From Wohlfahrtiimonas chitiniclastica DSM 18708 (GTDB lineage Bacteria; Pseudomonadota; Gammaproteobacteria; Cardiobacteriales; Wohlfahrtiimonadaceae), in NCBI RefSeq assembly GCF_000375345.1, contig NZ_AQXD01000002.1:293506-357505 (forward strand): a stretch of DNA of 64,000 bases, read 5' to 3'. Numbering within the stretch: the stretch's first letter is position 1; each line of letters opens with the position of its first letter. Of this stretch, positions 1 through 10,315 are shown piece by piece. A program made the translations under genes and the position numbers. Below the pieces are notes generated by a model. That model searched no databases. It was not told where the DNA came from and was given only the letters and a program-made list of their open reading frames with translations.

Positions 1-1
1 A

Positions 2-1318
2 AGCCTCTATGATTTAGCGATGCCGGGCACATTGCCTGTGTTTAACCGCGCCGTGTTGGACAAAGCCATTTTATTGGGCTTAGCGATCAATGCACAGATT
101 GCACCGAAAACAGTGTTTGAGCGTAAAAACTATTTTTACCCTGACTTACCGACGGGCTATCAAATCAGCCAATTGGCGTTGCCGATTGTACAAAATGGTC
201 ACTTGATGGTGACGGCGGATGATGGCAGCGAGAAAAAAATTCGCATCAACCGCGCGCATATGGAGTGTGATGCCGGTAAATCCTTGCATGATGAAGTGTA
301 CGGCATGACGGGCATTGACTTAAACCGTGCCGGCACGCCTTTACTTGAGATCGTGACGGAGCCTGACATCAACTCTGCAAAAGAGGCGATTCAGTATCTG
401 CGTCAATTGCATCAATTGGTGACTTGGCTTGGCATTTGCGATGGCAACATGCAAGAAGGCTCTTTCCGTTGTGATGCCAACGTTTCTGTTCATAAACCGG
501 GCACGCCTTTTGGTACGCGCGCAGAGATCAAAAACATCAACTCTTTCCGTTTCATTGAAGATGCCATCAATCATGAAGTGGCACGCCAAATTGAGATCAT
601 CGAAGCGGGCGGTGAAGTGGTGCAAGAGACGCGTTTGTATGATCCGGATAAAAATGAAACGCGCTCCATGCGTACGAAAGAAGAGGCGAACGATTATCGC
701 TATTTCCCTGATCCGAACTTGTTGCCGATTGTGGTCACCGAAGAGATGATCGAAAAAGTGCGCGAAACATTGCCGGAATTGCCAGAAATGTTACAAGCAC
801 GCTTGATCAGTGATTATGGTTTATCTGAATATGATGCATCTGTTTTGACGCAATCGCGCGCGATGTGTGATTACTTTGGTCAAATGGTGGCCAATGGCAC
901 GGATCCAAAAATGACGGCGAACTGGTTATTAGGTGAAGTGTCGGCAACCTTGAATCAACAAGGTGTGAGCATTGATGCCTTTGTGATTTCCGCCGATCGT
1001 TTAGCTGGATTATTGACGCGCATTGCCGATAAAACCATCTCTAACTCAATTGCGAAAAAAGTGTTTGAGTTGATGCTGCAATCATCAAAAACCGCCGATG
1101 AAGTCATTGAAACTGAAGGCTTAAAACAAGTGACTGATACAGGCGCAATCGAAGGCTGGGTCAATGAAGTGATCGAGAAAAACCCGAAACAAGTGGCGCA
1201 ATACAAGGGTGGACAAACCAAACTCCTTGGCTTCTTTGTGGGGCAGGTGATGAAGCTCAGTAAGGGCAAGGCCGATCCTGCCGCGATCAATGCATTGATG
1301 GCAGAAAAATTACAGTAA
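2..1318 (+). CDS. gatB: Aspartyl/glutamyl-tRNA(Asn/Gln) amidotransferase subunit B, 5'-truncated
   Basis: GatB is the kinase/transamidation subunit of GatCAB, which converts misacylated Glu-tRNA(Gln) or Asp-tRNA(Asn) to the amidated forms in the cytoplasm. The frame is open from base 2 and reads directly into the GatB landmark MPGTLPV, followed by [19 protein letters not shown]. The N-terminal catalytic core fills most of the frame, and the last ~150 residues form the YqeY-like tRNA-binding tail. The ATG at 20 is internal; I estimate about 40 residues lie upstream of the window, since the family is about 475-490 aa. gatC and gatA would be expected upstream but cannot be seen. A hairpin terminator follows. 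Identity is firm; only the start is missing. Confidence 0.96.
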   Translation, partial: SLYDLAMPGTLPVFNRAVLDKAILLGLAINAQIAPKTVFERKNYFYPDLPTGYQISQLALPIVQNGHLMVTADDGSEKKIRINRAHMECDAGKSLHDEVYGMTGIDLNRAGTPLLEIVTEPDINSAKEAIQYLRQLHQLVTWLGICDGNMQEGSFRCDANVSVHKPGTPFGTRAEIKNINSFRFIEDAINHEVARQIEIIEAGGEVVQETRLYDPDKNETRSMRTKEEANDYRYFPDPNLLPIVVTEEMIEKVRETLPELPEMLQARLISDYGLSEYDASVLTQSRAMCDYFGQMVANGTDPKMTANWLLGEVSATLNQQGVSIDAFVISADRLAGLLTRIADKTISNSIAKKVFELMLQSSKTADEVIETEGLKQVTDTGAIEGWVNEVIEKNPKQVAQYKGGQTKLLGFFVGQVMKLSKGKADPAAINALMAEKLQ

Positions 1319-1324
1319 ACAATC

Positions 1325-1351
1325 AAACCTAGTCATTGACTAGGTTTTTTT
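1325..1351 (+). terminator. Intrinsic terminator of gatB
   Basis: A perfect 10-bp inverted repeat, AAACCTAGTC with GACTAGGTTT, flanks the loop ATT and runs into a T tract. It starts 6 bases after the gatB stop and overlaps the last codons of the convergent hemerythrin-like gene. Confidence 0.9.
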
Positions 1352-1888
1352 ATAGAGGATTTCGTACAAAGGGTAAAGGGCACTCTCTTCAAGTTCAATG
1401 CGCCGTTCAACGTAGCGCAGCATCAATGCGAATTCTTTACAAAACTGTGAACCATTGATGGCATCATGTGGCATGTTGCAATATTGATGAATGAAATTTC
1501 TGAGGTTACCGCTCAATTGATTGAGGTCACGGCGAATGTATTGCACCATCTCAATTTCTTGGCTGTCATCCTCTAAAGCATCTTCAAGTGATTGAAACAA
1601 AATATGATTTTCTTTATCCACATGTCGATTTAAAAGATGCGAGAGGGACTGCATGGCCGCTTGAGTTTTTTCCCATTCTTGCTCAGAGGCTAAGTGTTCG
1701 ATGATAAAACAGGTTTTGAGGATCTCTTTGTGCTCTTTAGTCAAATTTTCGATCAGATCTGGGTTATAATCATCAAAAATGGGAAGATGTTTTGTCGATG
1801 TTTGATCTGCTGAAAAAGCACGATCAGTGAGCATCGCAGGTGAAAGCTTCTCATGCGGAATGGTTTTGGTGATGAATTGTTTGAACAT
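1340..1888 (-). CDS. Hemerythrin-like (HHE) domain protein
   Basis: Probable four-helix-bundle protein of the hemerythrin/HHE cation-binding class, which binds a di-iron centre and may sense or carry O2 or NO. Visible candidate ligands are H53 in TKEHKEI, H89 and E93 in NRHVDKEN, H134 in NFIHQYC and the glutamates in RIELEESALYP near residue 167; spacing resembles H...HxxxE...H...E. There is no signal peptide or membrane segment. About 40 N-terminal residues precede the domain. It stands alone, convergent with gatB and divergent from icd. No clear Shine-Dalgarno precedes the chosen ATG, so the start is less certain. The family call rests on ligand pattern and helix-rich composition; the physiological role is unknown. 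Confidence 0.7.
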   Translation of the reverse strand: MFKQFITKTIPHEKLSPAMLTDRAFSADQTSTKHLPIFDDYNPDLIENLTKEHKEILKTCFIIEHLASEQEWEKTQAAMQSLSHLLNRHVDKENHILFQSLEDALEDDSQEIEMVQYIRRDLNQLSGNLRNFIHQYCNMPHDAINGSQFCKEFALMLRYVERRIELEESALYPLYEILYKKT

Positions 1889-1942
1889 GGCTATTTTAGG
1901 ATCATTTTAAATATCAAGCGGGCAATTGAATCATTAAACGTA

Positions 1943-1969
1943 TATTGTAAAGACAAATGTATTGTAAAG
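1943..1969. repeat. Two direct repeats upstream of icd
   Basis: The decamer TATTGTAAAG occurs at 1943-1952 and again at 1960-1969, a 17-base period, in the AT-rich gap between the hemerythrin-like gene and icd. It may be a tandem regulator site or part of the promoter; no known regulator consensus was recognised. Confidence 0.4.
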
Positions 1970-2019
1970 TAAATAAATATTAACGTGTAACTATTTTTTT
2001 AAGGTGCGTCATCATATAA

Positions 2020-4251
<2,232 letters not shown>

Positions 4252-4284
4252 TTTATAAAAATTTAAGGTAGAATGTCTGCCGCC

Positions 4285-4320
4285 GCCACTATGCTATGAA
4301 AATGGCGTAGTGGCTTTTTA
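4285..4320 (+). terminator. Intrinsic terminator of icd
   Basis: The arms GCCACTATGC and GCGTAGTGGC pair over 10 bp with one G-U wobble and are followed by TTTTTA. It lies between icd and gltS. Confidence 0.85.
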
Positions 4321-4337
4321 TTTATTGGAGGTACATT

Positions 4338-5597
4338 TTGGAAGCTGCGAAAACTATAACAGAAATCCCAGTGGATATTTATAACACCTTGCTTTGTGCA
4401 AGTTTAGTGTTGTTATTGGGGAGTTTTTTAACGAAGCGTTTAGCGATCTTCAATCGTTTAACCCTTCCATCGCCTGTTGTAGGTGGTTTGTTAGCCGCAC
4501 TGGCGTTGTTTGCTTTGAGAAGTTTTCAGGGCATTCAGATCAACTTTGACCAAAGTTTGAAAGATCCTTTAATGCTCATGTTCTTTGCGAGCATCGGTTT
4601 GAACGCAAACATCAAGCAATTGATGGCGGGCGGCAAAATGATCGCGATCTTCTTAATTGGCGTGGTGGGTTTATTGATCATCCAAAATGCTGTGGGTGTG
4701 GGTTTAGCAACAGCATTGGATCAAAATCCATTATTAGGCTTATTGGCAGGCTCCATCACTTTATCAGGTGGTCATGGTACGGGCGCTGCTTGGGGTGCAA
4801 CCTTTGCTGAAAAATATGGCTTTACCTCCGCCACTGAAATTGCGATGGCTTGTGCAACCTTTGGTTTGGTGTTAGGTGGATTGATCGGTGGGCCAATTGC
4901 CCGTTTCCTCATTAATCGTAAACCGGATCAAGTGGAAATTGACCCAACGGCCAGTGCAGACAGCTTAACAGCATTTGATCGTCCAACGATTCGCCGTGCA
5001 ATCACAGCCTCTTCCATGTTAGAAACCATCGCAATGCTGGCCATCTGTTTGAGCGTCGGGACTGCAATTGCTGGCTACTTAAAAGGCACCGCTGTCGAAT
5101 TGCCAACATTTGTGTGCGTATTGTTCGTGGGTGTGATCATCAGCAACGTTGTGAACTTTGTGCCAAGCTATCAAATCTTTGAACGCGCGGTGTCCATCGC
5201 AGGTAACGTCTGTTTATCCCTCTTCTTAGCCATGGCATTGATGAGCTTGAAATTGTGGGATTTGGCAACATTAGCGGTGCCAATGTTGGTGATCCTCACT
5301 GTACAAACGGTGGTGATGGCCATGTATGCGATTTTCATCACTTACCGCTTAATGGGTCGTGACTATACTGCGGCAGTATTGTCTGCCGGTCACTGTGGCT
5401 TTGGTATGGGGGCAACGCCAACTGCGATTGCAAACATGCAAGTGGTGACAGAAAAATATGGTCCTGCACCGGTTGCCTTCATCGTGGTACCAATGGTGGG
5501 CGCATTCTTCATCGATCTTGTGAACGTGATTGTGATTCAAGGTTTCTTGAAATTGCCAATGTTCACCAGTATGTTGACGGCGGTACCAACACCATAA
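4338..5597 (+). CDS. gltS: Sodium/glutamate symporter GltS
   Basis: Inner-membrane Na+-coupled L-glutamate uptake carrier of the ESS family. The 419-aa protein has about ten hydrophobic segments arranged as two inverted halves. Family hallmarks are visible: LSGGHGTGAAWG in the first half and AGHCGFGMGATPTAIANM in the second, the reentrant loops carrying the substrate site. The start is a TTG at 4338, chosen because GGAGG lies 6 bases upstream and the protein then aligns with the usual GltS N-terminus. The gene follows the icd terminator and has its own terminator, so it is probably monocistronic. Confidence 0.95.
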   Translation: MEAAKTITEIPVDIYNTLLCASLVLLLGSFLTKRLAIFNRLTLPSPVVGGLLAALALFALRSFQGIQINFDQSLKDPLMLMFFASIGLNANIKQLMAGGKMIAIFLIGVVGLLIIQNAVGVGLATALDQNPLLGLLAGSITLSGGHGTGAAWGATFAEKYGFTSATEIAMACATFGLVLGGLIGGPIARFLINRKPDQVEIDPTASADSLTAFDRPTIRRAITASSMLETIAMLAICLSVGTAIAGYLKGTAVELPTFVCVLFVGVIISNVVNFVPSYQIFERAVSIAGNVCLSLFLAMALMSLKLWDLATLAVPMLVILTVQTVVMAMYAIFITYRLMGRDYTAAVLSAGHCGFGMGATPTAIANMQVVTEKYGPAPVAFIVVPMVGAFFIDLVNVIVIQGFLKLPMFTSMLTAVPTP

Positions 5598-5619
5598 CTG
5601 TGTCAATTCATTGACTTTG

Positions 5620-5651
5620 AGCCATTGAGGGGAACTTCAATGGCTTTTTTT
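5620..5651 (+). terminator. Intrinsic terminator of gltS
   Basis: The arms AGCCATTGA and TCAATGGCT enclose a short loop and are followed by a run of seven T. It separates gltS from the queC promoter and riboswitch. Confidence 0.9.
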
Positions 5652-5662
5652 ATGGAGATTGC

Positions 5663-5668
5663 TATACT
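5663..5668 (+). promoter_or_regulatory. Putative -10 box of the queCDE operon
   Basis: TATACT lies 18 bases before the preQ1 aptamer, so a transcript would start just ahead of it. No convincing -35 element is seen 17 bases upstream, where the gltS terminator lies. Confidence 0.4.
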
Positions 5669-5686
5669 ATGCAAACGCTAATGAGC

Positions 5687-5724
5687 AGAGGTTCTAGCGC
5701 AACCCTCTATAAAAAACTAAGGAG
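5687..5724 (+). promoter_or_regulatory. preQ1-I riboswitch controlling queCDE
   Basis: The leader begins AGAGGTTCTAGC (5687-5698), and CCTCT at 5704-5708 closes the five-base-pair P1 stem with AGAGG. This is followed by the A-rich tail ATAAAAAACTAAGGA, which includes the ribosome site of queC. This is the class I preQ1 aptamer layout: hairpin, A-rich strand and an H-type pseudoknot that hides AAGGA. Since the Shine-Dalgarno is part of the aptamer and no terminator follows, control is probably at translation: preQ1 binding would close the queC ribosome site. The downstream genes make the preQ1 precursor, so product feedback makes sense. Confidence 0.92.
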
Positions 5725-5730
5725 ATCATT

Positions 5731-6393
5731 GTGAATAAAGATCGTGCGATCGTCGTCTTCAGTGGCGGTCAGGACAGTACAACCTGTCTATTTTGGGCAC
5801 AAAAACAATTCAAAGAAGTCATTGCCTTGACTTTCGATTACGGACAAAGACACAGCAACGAAGTTCAGCATGCAAAAGCGATTGCAAACACGCTTGGAGT
5901 CGAATGGTTATCCATTGAGTTGGATCTGTTTCAAAAACTCACCAAAAATGCTTTAACATCGCCAGATGTTGCCATTGAAATGGCAGAAGGTGAATTGCCT
6001 TCAACATTCGTGCCTGGTCGTAATCATCTATTTTTCTCCATTGCAGCGATGGTGGCTTATCAAAAGGATGCCAAACACATTGTGGTGGGCGTCAGTGAAA
6101 CTGATTTCAGTGGTTATCCGGATTGTCGGGATCAGTTTGTTAAATCACTCAATGTTACGTTAGATTTAGCCATGGAAGCGCCCTTTGAAATTCATACGCC
6201 ATTAATGTGGCGCGATAAAGCAGCTGTTTGGGCTTTATCAGATGAATTAGGGGCGTTTGAATTTGTCAGAGATCATACGCTCACATGCTATGAAGGCATT
6301 CCGGCAGCGGGCTGCGGAAAATGTCCGGCCTGTGTTTTGCGTCAAAATGGATTAGAGACTTATTTGGCCGAAAAAGCAAAAGGGGAGGCATAA
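5731..6393 (+). CDS. queC: 7-cyano-7-deazaguanine (preQ0) synthase QueC
   Basis: Converts 7-carboxy-7-deazaguanine to preQ0 using ATP and ammonia, a late step in making the queuosine precursor. The PP-loop ATPase motif SGGQDSTT lies near residues 11-18, and the C-terminal zinc-binding cysteines are seen in [24 protein letters not shown]. Length 220 aa is typical (~225). The start is GTG at 5731, with AAGGAG 6 bases upstream inside the riboswitch. The stop codon overlaps the queD ATG (TAATG), so the three que genes are translationally coupled. queF is not in this window. Confidence 0.96.
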   Translation: MNKDRAIVVFSGGQDSTTCLFWAQKQFKEVIALTFDYGQRHSNEVQHAKAIANTLGVEWLSIELDLFQKLTKNALTSPDVAIEMAEGELPSTFVPGRNHLFFSIAAMVAYQKDAKHIVVGVSETDFSGYPDCRDQFVKSLNVTLDLAMEAPFEIHTPLMWRDKAAVWALSDELGAFEFVRDHTLTCYEGIPAAGCGKCPACVLRQNGLETYLAEKAKGEA

Positions 6394-6818
6394 TGCTACA
6401 GCAATTTTACCCGACCGTGACGCATGCCTTTCGTTATGAGCTCAATAAAGACATGCACTTTGCCGCTGCCCATTTCATTCCCAATGAATCTGCGGGTGTG
6501 TGTCAGCGCGTGCATGGCCACACCTATTTTGCCAATGTCACCATTGCGGGTGATCAATTGGATGAATGCGGATTTTTGGTGAATTTTCAAACCCTCAAAC
6601 ATTTGGTGCATGGTGAATATGATCATACGTTATTGAATGATCATGCGGATTTTAACAGCGCGCCGCCGTCTACAGAAATTGTGGCAGAGTGCATTTGGCG
6701 CCGCATTCAGGATCATTTGAATCAGTTAGACAATCAGCCGCGCTGCGTTCAGATTTTGGTGCGAGAAACGCCCACCACTTATGTGCGTTATTTGCCACGT
6801 GCGGAGGATTTTGCATGA
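6393..6818 (+). CDS. queD: 6-carboxy-5,6,7,8-tetrahydropterin synthase QueD
   Basis: Converts 7,8-dihydroneopterin triphosphate to 6-carboxytetrahydropterin, the first committed step to preQ0. The 141-aa protein shows the zinc histidines in HFAAAHF and VHGHTY and the catalytic cysteine in CQRVHGH, then EYDHTLLNDH and PTTYVRY near the C-terminus. An open frame extends farther upstream into queC, but the ATG at 6393 has GGGGAGG at ideal spacing and gives the family length. It overlaps queC by one base and queE by four, which is tight coupling in a que operon. Confidence 0.95.
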   Translation: MLQQFYPTVTHAFRYELNKDMHFAAAHFIPNESAGVCQRVHGHTYFANVTIAGDQLDECGFLVNFQTLKHLVHGEYDHTLLNDHADFNSAPPSTEIVAECIWRRIQDHLNQLDNQPRCVQILVRETPTTYVRYLPRAEDFA

Positions 6819-7522
6819 ATTTTCCCGTCTTGGAAATCTTTGGCCCAACAGTGCAGGGTGAAGGGATGGTCATTGGGCGCAAAACTTGCTTCATTCGCCT
6901 AGCGGCATGTGATTATCAATGCGTATGGTGTGATTCTAAATTCACGTGGGATGGTTCTATGAAACCGGATGTGATGACAATTCCCATGATCATTGAGGCT
7001 GTCAATCAATTGCATGAGGATCAAGTGGATCACGTCACCATCAGCGGTGGCAATCCTGCTTTGTATAAAGGGCTTGATCAATTGGTACTGGCATTGAATG
7101 ATGCAGGTTATCAAACGGCGATTGAGACGCAAGGTTCCCATTGGAATGAGGGGCTTAAGTTTATTGATGAAGTGACGATTTCCCCAAAGCCACCGTCAAG
7201 TGGCATGAATACAGATTTTAAAGTGCTCGATCAGATGATTGCGGAGCTTGAAGGGCGCAATGTGTCCCTGAAAGTGGTGGTGTTTGATCGCATGGATTTA
7301 CTCTATGCAGAGATGATCCATCAGCGTTATCTGCATGTCCCGATGTTTGTCCAAGCGGGCAATGATCAAACATTGGAGGCAGATGAAGCAAATACATCGC
7401 TCCATTTACTCAAGCGCTATGCGGTGCTTGTGGATGAAGTGATGCGTTCGACTGTGCTTAAAAATGTGCGCGTGCTGCCGCAAATGCATGCGCTGCTTTG
7501 GGGCAATCGCCGCGGCGTTTAG
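6815..7522 (+). CDS. queE: 7-carboxy-7-deazaguanine synthase QueE (radical SAM)
   Basis: Radical SAM enzyme that rearranges carboxytetrahydropterin to 7-carboxy-7-deazaguanine. The N-terminus carries EIFGPTVQGEG, and the [4Fe-4S] ligands appear as the CX3CX2C segment CDYQCVWC. HVTISGGNPAL corresponds to the SAM-binding glycine-rich strand. The open frame begins upstream at 6689, but the ATG at 6815 overlaps the queD stop (ATGA), has GGAGG upstream and gives 235 aa, the normal size. Last gene of the queCDE operon, followed by a terminator. Confidence 0.94.
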   Translation: MNFPVLEIFGPTVQGEGMVIGRKTCFIRLAACDYQCVWCDSKFTWDGSMKPDVMTIPMIIEAVNQLHEDQVDHVTISGGNPALYKGLDQLVLALNDAGYQTAIETQGSHWNEGLKFIDEVTISPKPPSSGMNTDFKVLDQMIAELEGRNVSLKVVVFDRMDLLYAEMIHQRYLHVPMFVQAGNDQTLEADEANTSLHLLKRYAVLVDEVMRSTVLKNVRVLPQMHALLWGNRRGV

Positions 7523-7535
7523 TTTGTACAGCAAA

Positions 7536-7564
7536 TAAAAAAGGCGCATGGCGCGCCTTTTTTG
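7536..7564. terminator. Bidirectional terminator between queE and glnA
   Basis: AAAAAAGGCGC pairs with GCGCCTTTTTT around a short loop. The arms end in A and T runs, so it can terminate both queCDE on the plus strand and glnA on the minus strand. Confidence 0.9.
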
Positions 7565-7576
7565 TTGGAAGATTTC

Positions 7577-8989
7577 TTAGAGTGAATAGTACAACTCAAA
7601 TTCCGCAGGATGTGGAATGCGGTTCACATATTCGTACTCTTTTGTTTTGAGCGCAATGTACGCATCAATGAAATCATCACTGAAAACATTGCCTTGTTTT
7701 AAGAAAGCACGATCTGCATCTAAGGCTTTGATGGCTTCTTCTAAGCTAAAGCACACTTGTGGGATGTCTTGCAATTGCTCTTTTGGCAAATCATACAAAT
7801 CTTTATCCATCGCTTCACCTGGGTGAATTTTGTTTTGAATGCCATCTAAACCCGCCATCAATAACGCTGCAAATGCTAAGTAAGGGTTGGCAGTGGAATC
7901 CGGGAAGCGCACTTCAATGCGGCGTGCTTTCGGGTTATTGATGTATGGAATGCGGATGGAAGCAGAGCGGTTTTTTGCTGAATAAGCCAACATCACAGGT
8001 GCTTCAAAATGAGGCACTAAACGCTTATAGCTGTTCGTTGATGGGTTGGTGAAGGCATTGAGCGCATGAGCATGCTTAATCACGCCGCCAATGAAGTAAA
8101 GGGCAGTGTCTGACAATCCCGCGTAGTTTTCACCGGTAAAGAGGTTTTTACCATCTTTCATCAAAGAGATGTGGACATGCATGCCAGAGCCACTGGTATT
8201 GTGCAAAGGTTTTGGCATGAATGTGGCGGTTTTACCATATTGGTGCGCCGTATTTTTGATGGCATATTTGAGCAATTGCGTTTCATCGGCTTTGGCCACC
8301 AAGGTATTGAATTTGACACCAATTTCAGATTGGCCTGCGCTTGCCACTTCGTGATGATGTACTTCTGTTTCAATGCCTAGGGCTTCGATCATTTCGCACA
8401 TTTCTGCACGCAATTCATGTAAGCGATCAATCGGGGCAATCGGAGAATAACCACCTTGGACGCCATTTCTGTGGGCAAGGTTATTTTCCATTAAATCTGA
8501 GTTCCATGAAGCTTCTTCAGCATCAACTGTGTAACCCACATTGCCCATTTCTGTGCTGTAGGACACATTGTCAAAAATGAAGAATTCGTTTTCTGGCCCT
8601 AAAAATGCATCATCCGCAATGCCTGTGGACACCAAGTAATTTTGCGCCAATTTTGCAATGGAGCGTGGATCTCTTGGGTAATGCTGCAATGTGGAAGGTT
8701 CCACGATGTCACAATGGATCATCAATGTTTTGTGATTATAAAAAGGATCAAGGCGTGCAGTTTTAGGATCTGGCATCAAAATCATGTCAGAATCTTCAAC
8801 GCCTTTCCAACCCTTGAAGCTTGATCCATCGAACATTTTGCCTTCTTCAAAGAAATCTTCATTGATCTGGCGTGCCGGCACGGTTAAATGATGTTCTAAC
8901 CCTTTGATATCCGTAAAGCGTAAATCAACGTATTTCACCTCTTCATCTTGAATGAAGGATAATATGGAAGAAGCAGTAAACTCAGACAT
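7577..8989 (-). CDS. glnA: Glutamine synthetase, type I
   Basis: ATP-dependent synthesis of glutamine from glutamate and ammonia; cytoplasmic dodecamer. The 470-aa product matches the enterobacterial GSI-beta length and shows the active-site segments [17 protein letters not shown], the [16 protein letters not shown] region, NRSASIRIP and the C-terminal [11 protein letters not shown]. The tyrosine in KDLYDLPKE matches the adenylylation site, so GlnE-type control is likely. The frame extends 15 codons upstream, but the ATG at 8989 is preceded by AAAGGA. A sigma-54-like promoter lies 48-63 bases upstream. azlCD lie upstream on the same strand. Confidence 0.97.
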   Translation of the reverse strand: MSEFTASSILSFIQDEEVKYVDLRFTDIKGLEHHLTVPARQINEDFFEEGKMFDGSSFKGWKGVEDSDMILMPDPKTARLDPFYNHKTLMIHCDIVEPSTLQHYPRDPRSIAKLAQNYLVSTGIADDAFLGPENEFFIFDNVSYSTEMGNVGYTVDAEEASWNSDLMENNLAHRNGVQGGYSPIAPIDRLHELRAEMCEMIEALGIETEVHHHEVASAGQSEIGVKFNTLVAKADETQLLKYAIKNTAHQYGKTATFMPKPLHNTSGSGMHVHISLMKDGKNLFTGENYAGLSDTALYFIGGVIKHAHALNAFTNPSTNSYKRLVPHFEAPVMLAYSAKNRSASIRIPYINNPKARRIEVRFPDSTANPYLAFAALLMAGLDGIQNKIHPGEAMDKDLYDLPKEQLQDIPQVCFSLEEAIKALDADRAFLKQGNVFSDDFIDAYIALKTKEYEYVNRIPHPAEFELYYSL

Positions 8990-9036
8990 GATAAGCATCC
9001 TTTTAAGAGCGCAGAAAGAATTAATTGTAATCAAAT

Positions 9037-9052
9037 TGCGAAGGGTCCGCCA
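9037..9052 (-). promoter_or_regulatory. Putative sigma-54 promoter of glnA
   Basis: On the minus strand TGGCGGACCCTTCGCA keeps the GG (-24) and GC (-12) dinucleotides at the exact RpoN spacing; against TGGCACN5TTGCA the differences are at positions 5, 6 and 13. The predicted start near 9026 leaves a ~37-base leader before the glnA ATG. glnA is a classic RpoN/NtrC target. rpoN itself is not in the window. Confidence 0.55.
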
Positions 9053-9091
9053 AATATTTCTTCAGCCTTTTCGCAACTTTTCAAATGGGCA

Positions 9092-9430
9092 TCATTGCAT
9101 CATCGCAAAGAGGGCTAAAAATCCATTTAAAGCACCAATGCCCACCGCAAGGCTAATGAACACATTGCCAAAGCGGATATATGATAGCAAAACTAAGACT
9201 AAGGCGAGGGCTTCTGAGAAAATTTTAAAAAGATCAGGATTTGGACTAAAGGCATCTAAACTGCTGAGGATTAAAATGGTCATCACCGCCATCGGCAAGG
9301 CAAAGTTTAATGCCACAAGCCAGCGTTGCCTTAATAATCGCTGGGGCACTAAGATTGGAAAGGCGCGCTGAATGAGGGTGATCGCGCCCATCACTAAAAT
9401 GCCAATCAGTAACAATGGAATCGGTAACAT
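9092..9430 (-). CDS. azlD: AzlD-family branched-chain amino acid exporter subunit
   Basis: Small membrane partner of AzlC in export of branched-chain amino acids or their analogues. The 112 aa contain about four hydrophobic helices. The start MLPIPLLLIGILVMGAIT and the TLIQRAFPIL segment are typical of AzlD. Its ATG (9428-9430) directly abuts the azlC stop codon (9431-9433) with no spacer, so the two are coupled. Specific substrate cannot be told from sequence. Confidence 0.88.
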   Translation of the reverse strand: MLPIPLLLIGILVMGAITLIQRAFPILVPQRLLRQRWLVALNFALPMAVMTILILSSLDAFSPNPDLFKIFSEALALVLVLLSYIRFGNVFISLAVGIGALNGFLALFAMMQ

Positions 9431-10114
9431 TTAAGCCTCCACTTTCTGTTTTTGTTGCATGACATAATGGAGCAAAATGCCTGCAATGGTGATCACAAGC
9501 GCGATGATCAATAATGCTTTTGGAAAGAGCACATAAGCGATCAAAAAGGCAGGCAATGCAATCAACATAGGATAAAGGACTTTTTTCTGCTTCCATTGCT
9601 CGTACCACAAAATGACAAATAGGCAGGTGAGGGCAAATTCCAAATTCGGAATCCATTGCCCAAGTTTATGACCGGCAATGACGCCTAAAATGGTTCCCGT
9701 GATCCAATAACTGTGCACGCAGGTGGCAATTTTCAAAAAGAGGGATTTTTGTTTTTCCTTTGGCAAGGTTGTCATCAATGAAAATGCTTCATCGGTGAGG
9801 CAAAAGAGGCAATAGGTGCGCTTGAGTTTTGATTCAGGCAATGCATCCATTAAAGGCAGCGCATAAAAAATGTGGCGAAGGTTAATGGCAAATGTGTTGA
9901 TGGCTAAATCTAACACCGATGCGCCCATGGCAACGGGCTGAATTGCGGCATATTGAGCCGCACCTGAAAAGACAGTGATGCTGATGAAAATTGAGATCCA
10001 TGCGGGAATGTCCGCGGCGCTTGATAATACGCCAAAAGCCATGGCCGCAGGAATGTAACCCATTGCAACAGGCGTTGAGACTTTCAGTGCCTCTTTCCAT
10101 GTGGAGCGTTCCAT
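9431..10114 (-). CDS. azlC: AzlC-family branched-chain amino acid exporter subunit
   Basis: Large membrane subunit of the AzlCD (LIV-E/YgaZH) exporter. The 227-aa protein opens with a short cytoplasmic stretch and then PVAMGYIPAAMAFGVLSS, followed by VFSGAAQYAA, the AzlC hallmark, and about six membrane segments. The azlC-azlD order and zero-base spacing show an operon. It lies upstream of glnA on the same strand, but the putative sigma-54 promoter in the 9037-9091 gap suggests glnA is separately transcribed. Confidence 0.92.
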   Translation of the reverse strand: MERSTWKEALKVSTPVAMGYIPAAMAFGVLSSAADIPAWISIFISITVFSGAAQYAAIQPVAMGASVLDLAINTFAINLRHIFYALPLMDALPESKLKRTYCLFCLTDEAFSLMTTLPKEKQKSLFLKIATCVHSYWITGTILGVIAGHKLGQWIPNLEFALTCLFVILWYEQWKQKKVLYPMLIALPAFLIAYVLFPKALLIIALVITIAGILLHYVMQQKQKVEA

Positions 10115-10315
10115 AATATCCTCGTTTATCAGTGGTTAAGTTTATAGTTATGTTCAATTGATGCGCATGATTCTATAAGAGATTTTTCGGGTTGTATAGC
10201 GCATTAGTAAACGCTTAACGGGAGATTTATATATAGGTATTAATTTTTAAATAATATGTTAATATAAAAATTATATAAAATAATTATTCACATTCTATCA
10301 GCGAGGTTGGCAAAA

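Noticed and set aside
5349..5606. 85-aa antisense frame at the 3' end of gltS
   Set aside because: Histidine/tryptophan/cysteine-rich translation typical of an antisense shadow; no ribosome site.
6321..6392. Upstream extension of queD inside queC
   Set aside because: The ATG at 6393 has a strong ribosome site and gives the family length; the extension is the shadow of the queC zinc motif.
9246..9656. 136-aa frame on the minus strand across azlC/azlD
   Set aside because: Overlaps both azl genes in another frame; the azl reading is well supported by family motifs and zero-base spacing.
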